DNA from: CAVSVP01 sp963731125
GTDB lineage: Bacteria; Pseudomonadota; Gammaproteobacteria; Competibacterales; Competibacteraceae
Reading direction: 5' to 3'
Assembly: GCA_963731125.1 (NCBI GenBank)
Contig: CAVSVP010000007.1
Location: 744,001 to 808,000, forward strand
Length of the DNA: 64,000 bases
Shown here: positions 51,960-61,134 of the stretch, one piece after another
Layout of the letters: each line of letters begins with the position of its first letter
Numbering within the stretch: position 1 is the stretch's first letter
The notes under the pieces: model-generated
Databases searched by the model: none
What the model saw: only the letters and a program-made list of their open reading frames with translations
What the model was told of the DNA's origin: nothing
Made by a program: the position numbers and the translations under genes

Positions 51960-53132
51960 ATGACTTGGAATCCGAAAACCCTTGCAACCATTAAACGTCT
52001 GAATAACGTCAAGCGGGTTCTTAAGGACCTGTTCGTTGATCGCGAAACGGCCGTAGAGCTCCTGGTGTTGGCCAGTGTCTGCCGGGAGCATTTGCTGCTG
52101 ATCGGCTCGCCGGGTACCGCCAAGACAGAACTCGTCATTCGCTATGCCGAACTGGTGGATGCGCGGCATTTCCATTATTTACTCACCCGCTTTACCGAAC
52201 CTTCGGAATTATTTGGTCCCTTAGACTTGCAGGCTTTCCAGCAGGGGACCTTTCATATTCGCACGCAGGGTATGTTGCCCGAGGCGCAGATCGCCTTCCT
52301 GGATGAGGTGTTTCAAGGTAGCAGCGCTATTCTGAATACCCTCCTGACACTGGTGAACGAGCGAATTTTCCATAACGGTTCCGCGCGCCAGCCGGTGCCT
52401 CTGCTCAGTCTGGTGGGAGCCTCTAACGCCCTACCGGATGATCCCTGGTTACAAGCCTTTGCTGATCGTTTTATTCTGCGGTTGCAGCTGGATTTAGTGC
52501 CCGACGAGCGTCTGGAGGAGCTGCTGGGGCAGGGCTGGCAGCTGGAACTGCAGCGCATCGAGGCGACGCGCAATGCCATGCAGGGTCAGAGCACGCAGCT
52601 GCTGCCGACGGTAAAATTTGCAGACTTATTGGAGTTACACGGCCGTTTGACCGAGGTCAATATCGCGCGGATTCAACCGGTTTATGCCAACGTGGTCCGG
52701 GAACTTCGGGCGGAAGGCATCGACCTGTCAGACCGCCGGGTCGTCAAAGGCTTAAAGCTCATCGCCGCTGCTGCGCTGCTGCGCGAGGCGAGCGTAGCGG
52801 AAGTCCAGGATTTGTGGCCGCTGAATCACTTTTGGAGTCGCCTTGAGGAGGCGGAGGCGGCCAGGACGGTCGTGCAACCCCGGGTCACGGAGGCAGGCGG
52901 TCCCCTGCTTGAGCTAACGCGTTCGGTCGCCGACATTCTGGAGGATATCGCCGTACTGGAAGCCCCGCATGCACCGGTGCGTACGGAAGTCGCTCTGGGC
53001 GCTCATCTGATGGCTCTTAACCGCCTGCGTCGGGAAATTCTTAAGGATCACCGCGACAATGCGGAGCTGCGCCGGCGCATCGACACAGTCATCCAACATC
53101 ACCTGAATTGTCTGGAGAACGCCCATGTGTAA
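51960..53132 (+). CDS. MoxR-family AAA+ ATPase (RavA-like)
   Basis: A 390-residue ATPase. Walker A is GSPGTAKT (49-56), Walker B IAFLDEVFQGSSAILNTLL, sensor-1 VGASNALPDDPWLQAFADRF. The TAKT form and the FGPLDLQAFQQGTF segment are closer to RavA-type than to the MoxR at 7767-8621 or at 35885-36895. The C-terminal 110 residues are helical. The start at 51960 is taken because the earlier in-frame start at 51936 lacks a ribosome site. It overlaps the next gene by 8 nt. Confidence 0.85.
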   Translation: MTWNPKTLATIKRLNNVKRVLKDLFVDRETAVELLVLASVCREHLLLIGSPGTAKTELVIRYAELVDARHFHYLLTRFTEPSELFGPLDLQAFQQGTFHIRTQGMLPEAQIAFLDEVFQGSSAILNTLLTLVNERIFHNGSARQPVPLLSLVGASNALPDDPWLQAFADRFILRLQLDLVPDERLEELLGQGWQLELQRIEATRNAMQGQSTQLLPTVKFADLLELHGRLTEVNIARIQPVYANVVRELRAEGIDLSDRRVVKGLKLIAAAALLREASVAEVQDLWPLNHFWSRLEEAEAARTVVQPRVTEAGGPLLELTRSVADILEDIAVLEAPHAPVRTEVALGAHLMALNRLRREILKDHRDNAELRRRIDTVIQHHLNCLENAHV

Positions 53133-53901
53133 TCCTCGTCGCGTCACCGTGACCGCCACTCGGGATATTGCCGAAGCGTGGCGGCGTGAGGTTTCTAGAA
53201 CTGTAGAATTGGCGGAGCGCGTGGTCGGTGAGGCGCGGCTGCGGCAAGCGTTGTCCGCCAAGCTGGGCAAACCGGCCCTGCGCGCTCTGGAAGCCCGGCT
53301 TGCCGCCGGTGCCGGCGGTTGGCGGGAAGTGGGCGAAGGTTACCGCTGTGACGTCGAGGGCGGTTACGTGGTTTATCGGTTAGACGAGCAGGTTCTGGAG
53401 ATTGTCGCCACCCTGGATGCCGGCGTAGCAGCCCAAGGTGTGGCCGGGACCGTGTTAGAGGGAGAAGTTAAGGATACCTTACGTGCCGAAGCAGAGCGTA
53501 TTTATTACACCGATGCTTATGCTGCCGGCAATGAGTCTCGCGCCCGGGAGGCGGCTGAAAAGGATATTCAACGGCAGTTGGAAGCGGTGACCCGGCAACG
53601 GCTGGAAGAGTCGCAGCAACAGGCTGAGGCGGCCGCAGCGACCGGCTTACAGGCGCAAGCGGAAAGGGCTGCACGCCAACAGTTAGCCGCTATCGCCGCC
53701 CAGCGACAGGCCGACTTGGCTCAGCAAGCGGAAACCCATCTGGAAACGGTCGGGTTGCGTTGTCGCCAGGCGTTCAATCAGCTGCTCGCCCAGGCCTATC
53801 GGGACGCCATCTTAGCCTATGCCCGACGCCACGGTGCCGAAGACATTAGCTGCCGGGATGAAGAAGGCGTGCTGGAGGTTGAATTTTTTGTGGATAGATA
53901 G
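53125..53901 (+). CDS. Coiled-coil protein of the ternary system
   Basis: A 258-residue protein. After a globular N-terminal 110 residues (a beta element VEGGYVVYRLDEQVLEIVATL) comes a ~120-residue Ala/Gln/Glu-rich coiled coil (RQLEAVTRQRLEESQQQAEA, ARQQLAAIAAQRQADLAQQA), and a short C-terminal domain (HGAEDISCRDEEGVLEVEF). Family not recognised. Position between MoxR and the propeller genes points to an adaptor or scaffold role. Confidence 0.65.
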   Translation: MCNPRRVTVTATRDIAEAWRREVSRTVELAERVVGEARLRQALSAKLGKPALRALEARLAAGAGGWREVGEGYRCDVEGGYVVYRLDEQVLEIVATLDAGVAAQGVAGTVLEGEVKDTLRAEAERIYYTDAYAAGNESRAREAAEKDIQRQLEAVTRQRLEESQQQAEAAAATGLQAQAERAARQQLAAIAAQRQADLAQQAETHLETVGLRCRQAFNQLLAQAYRDAILAYARRHGAEDISCRDEEGVLEVEFFVDR

Positions 53902-53932
53902 CAAACCTAAGCGCCATTTTTAGAGATCCCGC

Positions 53933-54038
53933 TATCGATCTGAAAGTTATTTTCTAGACTCGCTGTCAATACATCCCGGTAAGCTCGACCGCGGCATCCG
54001 TGCCGCAGACGGTCTTGATAACAGCTTTCAGATCGATA
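53933..54038. repeat. Nested-palindrome dispersed repeat, copy 2
   Basis: The outer arms TATCGATCTGAAAG (53933-53946) and CTTTCAGATCGATA (54025-54038) are perfectly complementary; the inner stem is CGGCAT-CC-GTGCCG. It shares the central sequence GTAAGCTCGAC.GCGGCAT..TGCCGCAGACGGTCT (interrupted) with copy 1 at 10637-10730. It sits inside the operon, between the coiled-coil and small-protein genes, where an RNA stem could affect read-through. Confidence 0.7.
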
Positions 54039-54049
54039 AGTCGGGCGGA

Positions 54050-54340
54050 ATGAGTGGAAAAGCCATCATGAAAGTTCGAGTAAAATTACGTTTTAATAAA
54101 GTGACCGGTGAGGTGGAAGAATTTTTGGTGGACGATCAAGATATGCCGATGCTCTCCGAGGCCGATCATAATCGCCAACATGAGCGTATTGCCGCCGAAA
54201 TCGGCAACGTGATTGAACGCCATCCCCGGGTGACCGAAGTATTGCCCGCCGAGAGTGCAACACCGGTTCGTGAGCCGGCGTCCAGCGAAGCGGAGACTGC
54301 ACCGGATTCCATTAAAGAAAGCCGACGCCATACCCACTGA
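54050..54340 (+). CDS. Small ternary-system-associated protein
   Basis: A 96-residue protein: one beta strand pair near the start (MKVRVKLRFNKVTGEVEEFL), a His-rich helix (EADHNRQHERIAAEIGNVIE), and a disordered acidic/Pro tail. It resembles the short conserved peptides described next to FtsH-type ATPases in ternary systems. An alternative start is 54068. Its stop overlaps the next ATG by one base. Confidence 0.6.
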   Translation: MSGKAIMKVRVKLRFNKVTGEVEEFLVDDQDMPMLSEADHNRQHERIAAEIGNVIERHPRVTEVLPAESATPVREPASSEAETAPDSIKESRRHTH

Positions 54341-55047
54341 TGACGCGCGCGGAATTGCTAAATCGGGCTGCTCACTGTTATCTGAGTGCCGACCTGCTAG
54401 ATGACGCCTGCCGTTGTTTTGAGCAACTCGAGGATTATGCGCGAGCGGCTCGGCTGCATGAACGCCGGGAACGCTGGGAACAAGCTGCACGGTTTTATGA
54501 ACGCGCCCAGACTTGGGCGGATGCCGCCCGCTGTTATCTACGTTGCGCTCTTCCCGAGGAGGCTGCTCAGTGTCTGCTGGAAACCGATAACCCGCTCGAA
54601 GCCGCCTGGATATTGGCGGATCAAGCCCACCACTTCGAGCGCGCCCATGCCATCAATCAGGCGATGACGCCGGCCTGCCCAGCCGAAGAGTTAGCTGTGA
54701 GTTTGATAAATGCCCGTTGCCAAGCCGGTTGGCAGCATCCTGAACAGGCAGCGGCGCTCCTGCGTGACGTACTGAGACGCCTTACCGACCTGGAGGCGAG
54801 CCTCGATCGCCAGCGCTTGGAAACGTGGGCTCTCGTCGTAGCGGAGGTGCTGCAGCGTCCGGATCTTAGCGCCTCACTCCATGCCGCTGCCGTGGTGGCG
54901 GGTACACCCGGCGCAGTAAGACGCTGGGAAGTTTGGGCTTTGCACCATCTTGGCGATGCCACCGGTGTTCCGCTGGAGAATGTCCGAAGTGAAACTGTCT
55001 GGGAAGAGATGGAAATCGATGCCAAGGAGATCGGCGGTGGCAAGTAA
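54340..55047 (+). CDS. TPR-like helical repeat protein
   Basis: A 235-residue protein whose first ~120 residues are repeated helical hairpins of TPR/SEL-like type (AAHCYLSADLLDDACRCFEQ, YARAARLHERRERWEQAARF, WADAARCYLRCALPEEAAQC). It probably mediates protein assembly in the ternary system. The stop codon overlaps the next gene's GTG start region by 11 nt, so translation is coupled. The C-terminus of the following protein ends in a similar helical motif. Confidence 0.65.
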   Translation: MTRAELLNRAAHCYLSADLLDDACRCFEQLEDYARAARLHERRERWEQAARFYERAQTWADAARCYLRCALPEEAAQCLLETDNPLEAAWILADQAHHFERAHAINQAMTPACPAEELAVSLINARCQAGWQHPEQAAALLRDVLRRLTDLEASLDRQRLETWALVVAEVLQRPDLSASLHAAAVVAGTPGAVRRWEVWALHHLGDATGVPLENVRSETVWEEMEIDAKEIGGGK

Positions 55048-56548
55048 GAAACGTTCGGCCACCGGCGGATACTTCGCCGATCCTGCCGGCGCGCTGGCCT
55101 TCTTGGGGGCGGCAGTGGGTGCACGGTTGGCCGATACCGTGCGGTTGCGACGTAGCCCGGAAGGGTCGTGGTGGGTTGAGGTACCGGCATCGTGGCAGGC
55201 GGCGGCCCATCTGATCCGGGCGGCGGGCGGTCGGCCCTTTACGCAGACCGCTGAGCGTTGGACAGCGGTTCCCGGGTTCGGGGAGCCGTCTGCGACGAGG
55301 CAGGAAAACGACCTGGATGTGGCGCTCTGGATTCCAGTAGAGCTGGTGGATCTTTTAGCGGTGACGGCTCTACGGCCCGCTCGATTGACTTCCGCCGCCA
55401 CTCTGGATGTCGTGGTTCCCGGCCCCTTGGGGCGTTGGGTATTACGCCGCGTCCTGGCGCTGAACATTAAAGTCATAATAGTGACCGTCTTGCGCCGGCC
55501 CTTGCGCGGGAATAGCAATGAGTCGGGCGCTTTATTACTCAGGCTGACAGCTCGGCGGGGAAGCGTTCCGCTGTCGCTGCTGCGAGCGGTTACCAGCTTG
55601 CCCTATACTTTGGTCGCCCAAGCCGTTGGTCCCGGTACCCGCCGCCTACTGGTGGATGTCCGCCACCGCTTGCCGCTGCTGACGGAAGGTTGGGTGGCCG
55701 ACCTTATTCCCCAGGATCAGATCTGGGTGCTGGGTGGATCGGATATAGGGCATTGGCGGCTACGGTTATTGGGTGACGAGATTGACGGGGCTGATTTCTT
55801 AGTGGGGCCATCACTGCCTATCGATTCAGTTGTCGCAGACGCTGACAGTCAGCTGCCCGCAAGGGTGGCGGTCAAACTGATAGCGCGACGCGAAAGTCGT
55901 GCACGGGTCGATGGAGTGCTGGTGGACGAGAGGGAACTTAACTGGCTGCGTTCCGTACTGATGGCTAGACCCGTCGATGAACCGATCTTTCTTCTCCCCG
56001 GCGCAGGGCACCATTTGGTATTGGCTCCAGGCGGCTTGGCAGGCACTTTACCGCTGGGGATCGCGTTGGACCACCTAGGGCCGGGGGGGTTGTACTTGGA
56101 AAAGGGGCTGGAGTTTAATCCTCCTTTACCGGAAGGGGCGCGGCAACGGCTATTTCAGCTCACGGAGCAGCGTGTGGTGGCAGTCGTTGCCAAGGGTGCC
56201 TACGGCTTTGACAGTCGACGGCTGGTGCCGGCCTGGACCCTGTGGGTAGGGGAAGCGCCGCCGGTTCAGGAAGGCCTATCGCCAGGGGGGAAGCGGTTGC
56301 TTGCCCGCATTTCTGCCACTGTTCGCCAGGCTGTGGATAGAGAAGTGGCGGCCCTTGCCGAACACCAACCGGCTGTGTTGCCAAAATCTCCGGTAAACCG
56401 GCGCTTGCGCTGGTTAGATGAGGCACAGCGGGCGGAACTGGAAGGCGACTGGGTGCGTGCGGCGGAATTGCTGGAAGCCGCCGGCGAGCTGGTGCGTGCC
56501 GGCCGACTGTATGAACGAGCGGCAGAGCAAATGCAAGATCAAAAATGA
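55037..56548 (+). CDS. Large ternary-system protein of unknown fold (bpX-like)
   Basis: A 503-residue protein. The GTG at 55037 is chosen because AAGGAG (55024-55029) lies 7 nt upstream; the open frame continues to 54950 without signals. It is beta-rich with regular hydrophobic strands through ~1-430 (LDVALWIPVELVDLLAVTAL; PEDs not visible), with no known catalytic motif, and ends in a TPR-like helix pair (LEGDWVRAAELLEAAGELVR). Position just before the propeller-vWA genes is that of the bpX proteins of MoxR-vWA-beta-propeller systems. Overlaps the next gene by ATGA. Confidence 0.6.
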   Translation: MASKKRSATGGYFADPAGALAFLGAAVGARLADTVRLRRSPEGSWWVEVPASWQAAAHLIRAAGGRPFTQTAERWTAVPGFGEPSATRQENDLDVALWIPVELVDLLAVTALRPARLTSAATLDVVVPGPLGRWVLRRVLALNIKVIIVTVLRRPLRGNSNESGALLLRLTARRGSVPLSLLRAVTSLPYTLVAQAVGPGTRRLLVDVRHRLPLLTEGWVADLIPQDQIWVLGGSDIGHWRLRLLGDEIDGADFLVGPSLPIDSVVADADSQLPARVAVKLIARRESRARVDGVLVDERELNWLRSVLMARPVDEPIFLLPGAGHHLVLAPGGLAGTLPLGIALDHLGPGGLYLEKGLEFNPPLPEGARQRLFQLTEQRVVAVVAKGAYGFDSRRLVPAWTLWVGEAPPVQEGLSPGGKRLLARISATVRQAVDREVAALAEHQPAVLPKSPVNRRLRWLDEAQRAELEGDWVRAAELLEAAGELVRAGRLYERAAEQMQDQK

Positions 56549-58833
56549 GGATAGAGCCGACCATGGAGTCCATTTTTTCCACTCATTACCCAGCCGGACA
56601 GGACACTGACACCGCGGCTTACCTTATCCGCCAGGCGGCGACGGTGGGGCGGCGAATTAAACCGAGAACGCCAGCGCCATGGGTTCCCCGTTTAGCCAAC
56701 GCCGAAGGCGATTGTCTGGGGACATTGCCGGGGGAAGGCAAGATCGCAGCGGGCAGCGTGGCGATCCATCCCCAGAAGCCTATTCTTGTTACCGGTGATC
56801 CTTTGGGTACCGTGTGTTGCTGGGATTTGGCAAAGGGAAGCCAAGCCCAACCGTTTAATGAACAACACGGTGCCCAGGTTCAGGATGTCGCCGTGTCGCC
56901 CAATGGTCGCTTGATCGCAACGGCTTCCAGCGACAACACCATGCGCATTTGGAGCACCGTCACCCAACGAAGTCTGGTCTGCTGTCAAGGTCATAGCAAA
57001 GAGATCCTGCAAGTCAGCTGGGCCCCTGACAGCGCACGGTTGGTCTCGGCATCGGCCGACGGTTCCGTGCGCGTCTGGGATGCTGTCGTAGGCACTTGCC
57101 TGCTGCGTTGTGAAGGACACCAAGATCGGGTGCACAGTGTGCAGTGGTCGCCGGATGGTGCGCTCCTGGCTTCTGGTTCTGGCGACCAAACCCTGCGGAT
57201 CTGGAATGCCCAGAGCGGTGGCGAGATGCACCAGCTGCGCGGCTTTACCGGCCGGGTAGAAAGTGTAAGCTGGTCGCCGGACAGCCGATATTTGGCTGCC
57301 GGCGACGCAGCCAACCGGATTCGTATTTGGAGCGCCCATACGTGGGAGGCGACATTGACGTGGACGGCCCACGCGGATGCTCATTATCTGTCCTGCCTGG
57401 CATGGTCGCCGGATGGCCGCTTGCTGGCCTCGGGAGCCTACGGCGATACAGCGATCTGCATCTGGAATGCCGCAGACGGTCGGGAACTGGTGCGTTTTAC
57501 CGGAGTTGAGCGGTATGCATGGCGCCTGGCTTGGTCCCCTAATGGCGCTTTTCTTGCCTCGAAGCATGCAGGTGCTATCTGCCGGTTGTGGGATACTCGT
57601 AAGCTGATGGGTGTTTCCCACGGACAAGTATCGACTGCCGGTAGTCCACTCTCCCAGGATTTGCGCAACCTGCCGGCGGCGCTGGCTAAGTTACACCGTT
57701 TACGTCTGTATCCTCCGCTCTCGCTGCTGCGTGACCTGTTGCACTTGACCGGTGGACATTCTGCGGAGGGGCCATTATCTTCCCTCGCGACTCATCCGGG
57801 TTTCCGGCAATTAATGAGTCTAAGCTGGCCCGCGACGGCGCGCGTGGGGTTAGTGGCTTTGTTGGTGCGCAAACTGTCGTTTAACGCCTGGATGCCGCCA
57901 CCCGGTTTGCCGCCCCATGAGTTGGGCCTCGCCTTAACCCAGTTCCTCGCGGGGGAAACCATTGAACCGCAAGCGCCTAACCCCCCGCTGGCTGCTCTTT
58001 GGCAGACTGCCGATAGTATTGATGGCCGGTTGCTGAGTTTGCTGGCGTTATTGGGGCCCGAGGCGGTAGCTTCCGAGCCCGGCCTGCCGTTGGGCCTGCT
58101 CCAACGGCTACCGTATCTGCCATCTCTAAACACCCGGCAGCGCCGCCTTCTGGAGTTGCGGTTGTGGTCAAACAGCAAAGGTCTTGCGCTAAGCAGCGGC
58201 GCCGGTGGTGAGCGTGCGGGGATAACCCGGTCTGGCAAGCTAAATGATTTACTGCCTTCACAATTAGGCTTGCCCTCTCCGGTGCTATGGGGCCGTTACT
58301 ATCGTCAGGAACTGCTGTATCGGGCTTGCGCCGGACCGGAACCACCATGTCCACGCCCGACGGTTTTGATTATGGATGTGTCTCCACCCTGTTTCGGGCC
58401 GGTAGAGTTCACGACGCGCCTGGCCGCGCATGTTATCGCCAATGCTGTGTTGCAGGCTCGGTTACCCGCCGTGCTGGTAACGACGGAGAGTACGGGCAGT
58501 ATCTGTACGTTGGAAGAGCCGGCCCACCTGGTCGACATCTGGATAGCACGCCATCTGGAACCGGCCGATGCGGCGCGGACTCTGGATATTGCTCAGACGC
58601 TCCGGGATACGCTGCGGGACGGTTCGCAAGAGCCCTTGATCGTGTTGCTCAGCCAACCCTGGTTTGGTGTGCAAGAGCCAATTCCCACCATCCCGGGGTT
58701 ACGCGGGCTGTTTGTGCAATATCCCAGGCAACGTGTCAAGCCTGCCTTAGCGGAACACTGCGAGCGCTGGGAAAGTGTAGACGCGGGTACTCTCACCTCA
58801 CTCACAGAACGGCTGGAAAGGTTGCTGGGATGA
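56545..58833 (+). CDS. WD40 beta-propeller/vWA fusion protein, copy 1
   Basis: A 762-residue protein. A seven-bladed WD40 propeller fills ~65-355, with blades ending in RIWST, RVWDA, RIWNA, RIWSA, CIWNA and RLWDT. A helical middle follows (~370-600). The C-terminal vWA-like domain begins near residue 605, its MIDAS reduced to DVSPP (D611), keeping Asp and the first Ser but losing the second. The propeller is likely the recognition module and the vWA part the contact to MoxR. ATGA overlaps link it to both neighbours. The start could also be 56563. Confidence 0.85.
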   Translation: MRIEPTMESIFSTHYPAGQDTDTAAYLIRQAATVGRRIKPRTPAPWVPRLANAEGDCLGTLPGEGKIAAGSVAIHPQKPILVTGDPLGTVCCWDLAKGSQAQPFNEQHGAQVQDVAVSPNGRLIATASSDNTMRIWSTVTQRSLVCCQGHSKEILQVSWAPDSARLVSASADGSVRVWDAVVGTCLLRCEGHQDRVHSVQWSPDGALLASGSGDQTLRIWNAQSGGEMHQLRGFTGRVESVSWSPDSRYLAAGDAANRIRIWSAHTWEATLTWTAHADAHYLSCLAWSPDGRLLASGAYGDTAICIWNAADGRELVRFTGVERYAWRLAWSPNGAFLASKHAGAICRLWDTRKLMGVSHGQVSTAGSPLSQDLRNLPAALAKLHRLRLYPPLSLLRDLLHLTGGHSAEGPLSSLATHPGFRQLMSLSWPATARVGLVALLVRKLSFNAWMPPPGLPPHELGLALTQFLAGETIEPQAPNPPLAALWQTADSIDGRLLSLLALLGPEAVASEPGLPLGLLQRLPYLPSLNTRQRRLLELRLWSNSKGLALSSGAGGERAGITRSGKLNDLLPSQLGLPSPVLWGRYYRQELLYRACAGPEPPCPRPTVLIMDVSPPCFGPVEFTTRLAAHVIANAVLQARLPAVLVTTESTGSICTLEEPAHLVDIWIARHLEPADAARTLDIAQTLRDTLRDGSQEPLIVLLSQPWFGVQEPIPTIPGLRGLFVQYPRQRVKPALAEHCERWESVDAGTLTSLTERLERLLG

Positions 58834-61070
58834 TAAACGCTGTTGCTGAAGCTTATCTTGCTCGGCAGGCGGCAACGCTTGGGCGCCGCGCGAAACCGGC
58901 GGTTGATCCACCGTGGGTTCCCTGCCTGCCGGGGCTTACGGAAAAGTGTCTAGGCGTACTAAGAGGAACGGGTGCGGAAGCCAATGGGGGACAAGCCACC
59001 AGCGTAGCTATTTTTCCCAAGGGCCGTGCCCTGGTAACGGGCAGCCCCGACGGCCGGTTACGGCGCTGGAGTTTAGAAACCGGAACCATTATTTGGGAAG
59101 GCAGCGAGCGTCATGGTAATAGAATTAATGACATTGCTGTTTCTCCTGACGGGCGGCGGCTTGCCACGGCATCTTACGATAATACGCTGCGCATCTGGAA
59201 TGCCGACAACGGATGGTGCTTTTCTCGATGCCAACGCCATCGTAGTCTAACTTACCAGGTGAAATGGGCGGCTGACAGCTGCCGGCTGGCTGCTGCCGCA
59301 GCGGATGATACGGTGCGGATATGGGATTCGACGAAAGGCAAAAGCCTGCTCTGTTGCCGAGGCCACCAAGAGATGGTGTGGTCTGTGGCTTGGTCTCCGG
59401 ATGCCCGCTATCTGGCATCGGGTTCTGCGGATCACACGGTTCGCATCTGGAGCGTTAGCAGTGGCAATTGTATTCGCCAATTGCAAGGACATACGGATTG
59501 GGTCGTTACGGCAACTTGGTCACCCCAGGGTCATTATCTAGCCTCTCTGGGTAACGATCACACTATTCGTGTCTGGGATACCCTCTCCTGGGAAATGATC
59601 CGTTGTTGGTCGGTCCATGCGGCCGCTCGCTACTTAAAAGATCTTGTCTGGTCGCCGGATGGCCGGTTGCTTGCCTCGGCGGCTCGGGATCGAGTAATTT
59701 CTGTGTGGGAGCCCAGCACCGGGCGGGAACTTGCACGTTTTGCTTTTCCAGAGGATTCCGCTTGGCGCCTGGCTTGGTCACCGAACGGAGCTTTTCTTGT
59801 TTCCAGCCACAGCGGGGATATTTTTCGGGTATGGGACACGCGTGAGCTAATGACCGTGGCGGCTACAGCGTTGTCGTCGCCGCCGGGTCGCTTTGCCCAT
59901 GGTCTCGTTGAGCTTTCTGCTGCGTTAGCGCAATTGCATCGCTTGCAGCTTTATCCGCCTCTGTCTCTGTTGCACGAACTGCTGCGGTTGTTGAGTGGTC
60001 ATACCAGCACTTTAGCGAAACTAGCAGAGCATCCTAATATACGCAGGCTAATCGCTTTAAAGTGGCCTACGACGGCATGTGTGGGGCTGGCGGCATTACT
60101 ACTGCGACCGTTGTCTTCGCCGGCCTGGAAACCACCGCCGGATTTGTCGCCCGGTATGTTGTGTGAGAGGCTCAATGCCGTTTTGGCGGAAGAACCGATA
60201 GAACCTAAAGCTCCCGCTCCCCCTCTAGCTGCGCTAATTGAAGTCGCCAACAGCATTGATGAGCGTCTGCTGAATCTCCTGGCCATACTCGGGCCGGAGG
60301 CGGTAGCCGCTGAACCCGGCCTGCCCCTGCGGTTGCTGCATCGGATACCGGAATTACCTTGCCTGAGCGTACCCCAACGGCGACTGTTAGGATTACGCTT
60401 GCCCTTGCAGCGTAACGGCCGCGCTCATGGACACGGCATGGGTAGCGAATGGGCCGGTCTGGCGCTGCGCGGTGATTTGCGCACGTTGTTACCTTCGCAG
60501 TTGGTTCTGCCAAGGCCTATGCTACAGAGTCGCGAGTGGCGGGGAGAACTTCTCTATCGTGCCCGCGCCGGCCAGGAACCACCGCGTCTGCGCACGTTGG
60601 TGCTGGTGCTGGACATTTCGCCATCCTGCTATGGCTCTCTGGAAATAACGCTGCGGCTAACCGCGCACATTTTGGCCGCTTCCTTAATCAAGGCTCGGTT
60701 GTCGGCGGTCCTGGTGACAGCTGGCGGCGCAAGCCGGGTACGAGCCTTGGAGCGGCCTGTTGACCTCCTAGAGTTATGGACCGCGCGCAGCTTGGCACCC
60801 GCAGATGCCGGCGGTGCTTTGCGGGTTGCACGATCGCTGCAAGAAACCCTGCGGGATGGCGTGTTGGAACCGTCTGTTTTAGTGTTAAGCCATCCCTGGT
60901 TCGGCGCCCACGAAACCTTGTTCGCACTTTCCACGTTGCGTGGGTTATTCGTTCAGTATCCTGGGCAGCGGGTTAAACCGGCTCTAGCGGACTATTGTGA
61001 GCGTTGGGAGAGCATAGCGGCTGGTGATCTGGTTCAGCTGGTGGAGCGGCTGGCAAGGCTGGTGGCATAA
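58830..61070 (+). CDS. WD40 beta-propeller/vWA fusion protein, copy 2
   Basis: A 746-residue paralogue of the preceding protein with the same layout from end to end: leader (LARQAATLGRRAKPAVDPPW), seven WD40 blades, helical middle (RLQLYPPLSLLHELLRLL) and a vWA-like C-terminus with DISPS (D595; the Asp and both Ser of DxSxS are kept). The open frame extends 543 nt upstream inside copy 1 in another frame and is not coding there; the ATG at 58830 overlaps the previous stop. A tandem duplication within the operon; the two may recognise different ligands. Confidence 0.85.
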   Translation: MINAVAEAYLARQAATLGRRAKPAVDPPWVPCLPGLTEKCLGVLRGTGAEANGGQATSVAIFPKGRALVTGSPDGRLRRWSLETGTIIWEGSERHGNRINDIAVSPDGRRLATASYDNTLRIWNADNGWCFSRCQRHRSLTYQVKWAADSCRLAAAAADDTVRIWDSTKGKSLLCCRGHQEMVWSVAWSPDARYLASGSADHTVRIWSVSSGNCIRQLQGHTDWVVTATWSPQGHYLASLGNDHTIRVWDTLSWEMIRCWSVHAAARYLKDLVWSPDGRLLASAARDRVISVWEPSTGRELARFAFPEDSAWRLAWSPNGAFLVSSHSGDIFRVWDTRELMTVAATALSSPPGRFAHGLVELSAALAQLHRLQLYPPLSLLHELLRLLSGHTSTLAKLAEHPNIRRLIALKWPTTACVGLAALLLRPLSSPAWKPPPDLSPGMLCERLNAVLAEEPIEPKAPAPPLAALIEVANSIDERLLNLLAILGPEAVAAEPGLPLRLLHRIPELPCLSVPQRRLLGLRLPLQRNGRAHGHGMGSEWAGLALRGDLRTLLPSQLVLPRPMLQSREWRGELLYRARAGQEPPRLRTLVLVLDISPSCYGSLEITLRLTAHILAASLIKARLSAVLVTAGGASRVRALERPVDLLELWTARSLAPADAGGALRVARSLQETLRDGVLEPSVLVLSHPWFGAHETLFALSTLRGLFVQYPGQRVKPALADYCERWESIAAGDLVQLVERLARLVA

Positions 61071-61134
61071 CCCGGGAGGGTAAGCTTGCATTACTCTTTA
61101 AATACTTGCCAACGTCGGCCAGTTTTTTGGCCCG

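Noticed and set aside
54874..55518. 214-codon ORF on the minus strand
   Set aside because: Antisense to two overlapping operon genes; Arg/Ala/Ser-rich composition typical of a high-GC shadow frame.
56692..57627. 311-codon ORF on the minus strand
   Set aside because: It is entirely antisense to the WD40 propeller gene; repeated WD40 coding commonly leaves long antisense frames, and the product is low-complexity with no family features.
58287..58829. N-terminal extension of WD40-vWA copy 2
   Set aside because: The extension lies fully inside copy 1 in a different frame; the ATG at 58830 overlaps the copy 1 stop and gives an N-terminus that aligns with copy 1.
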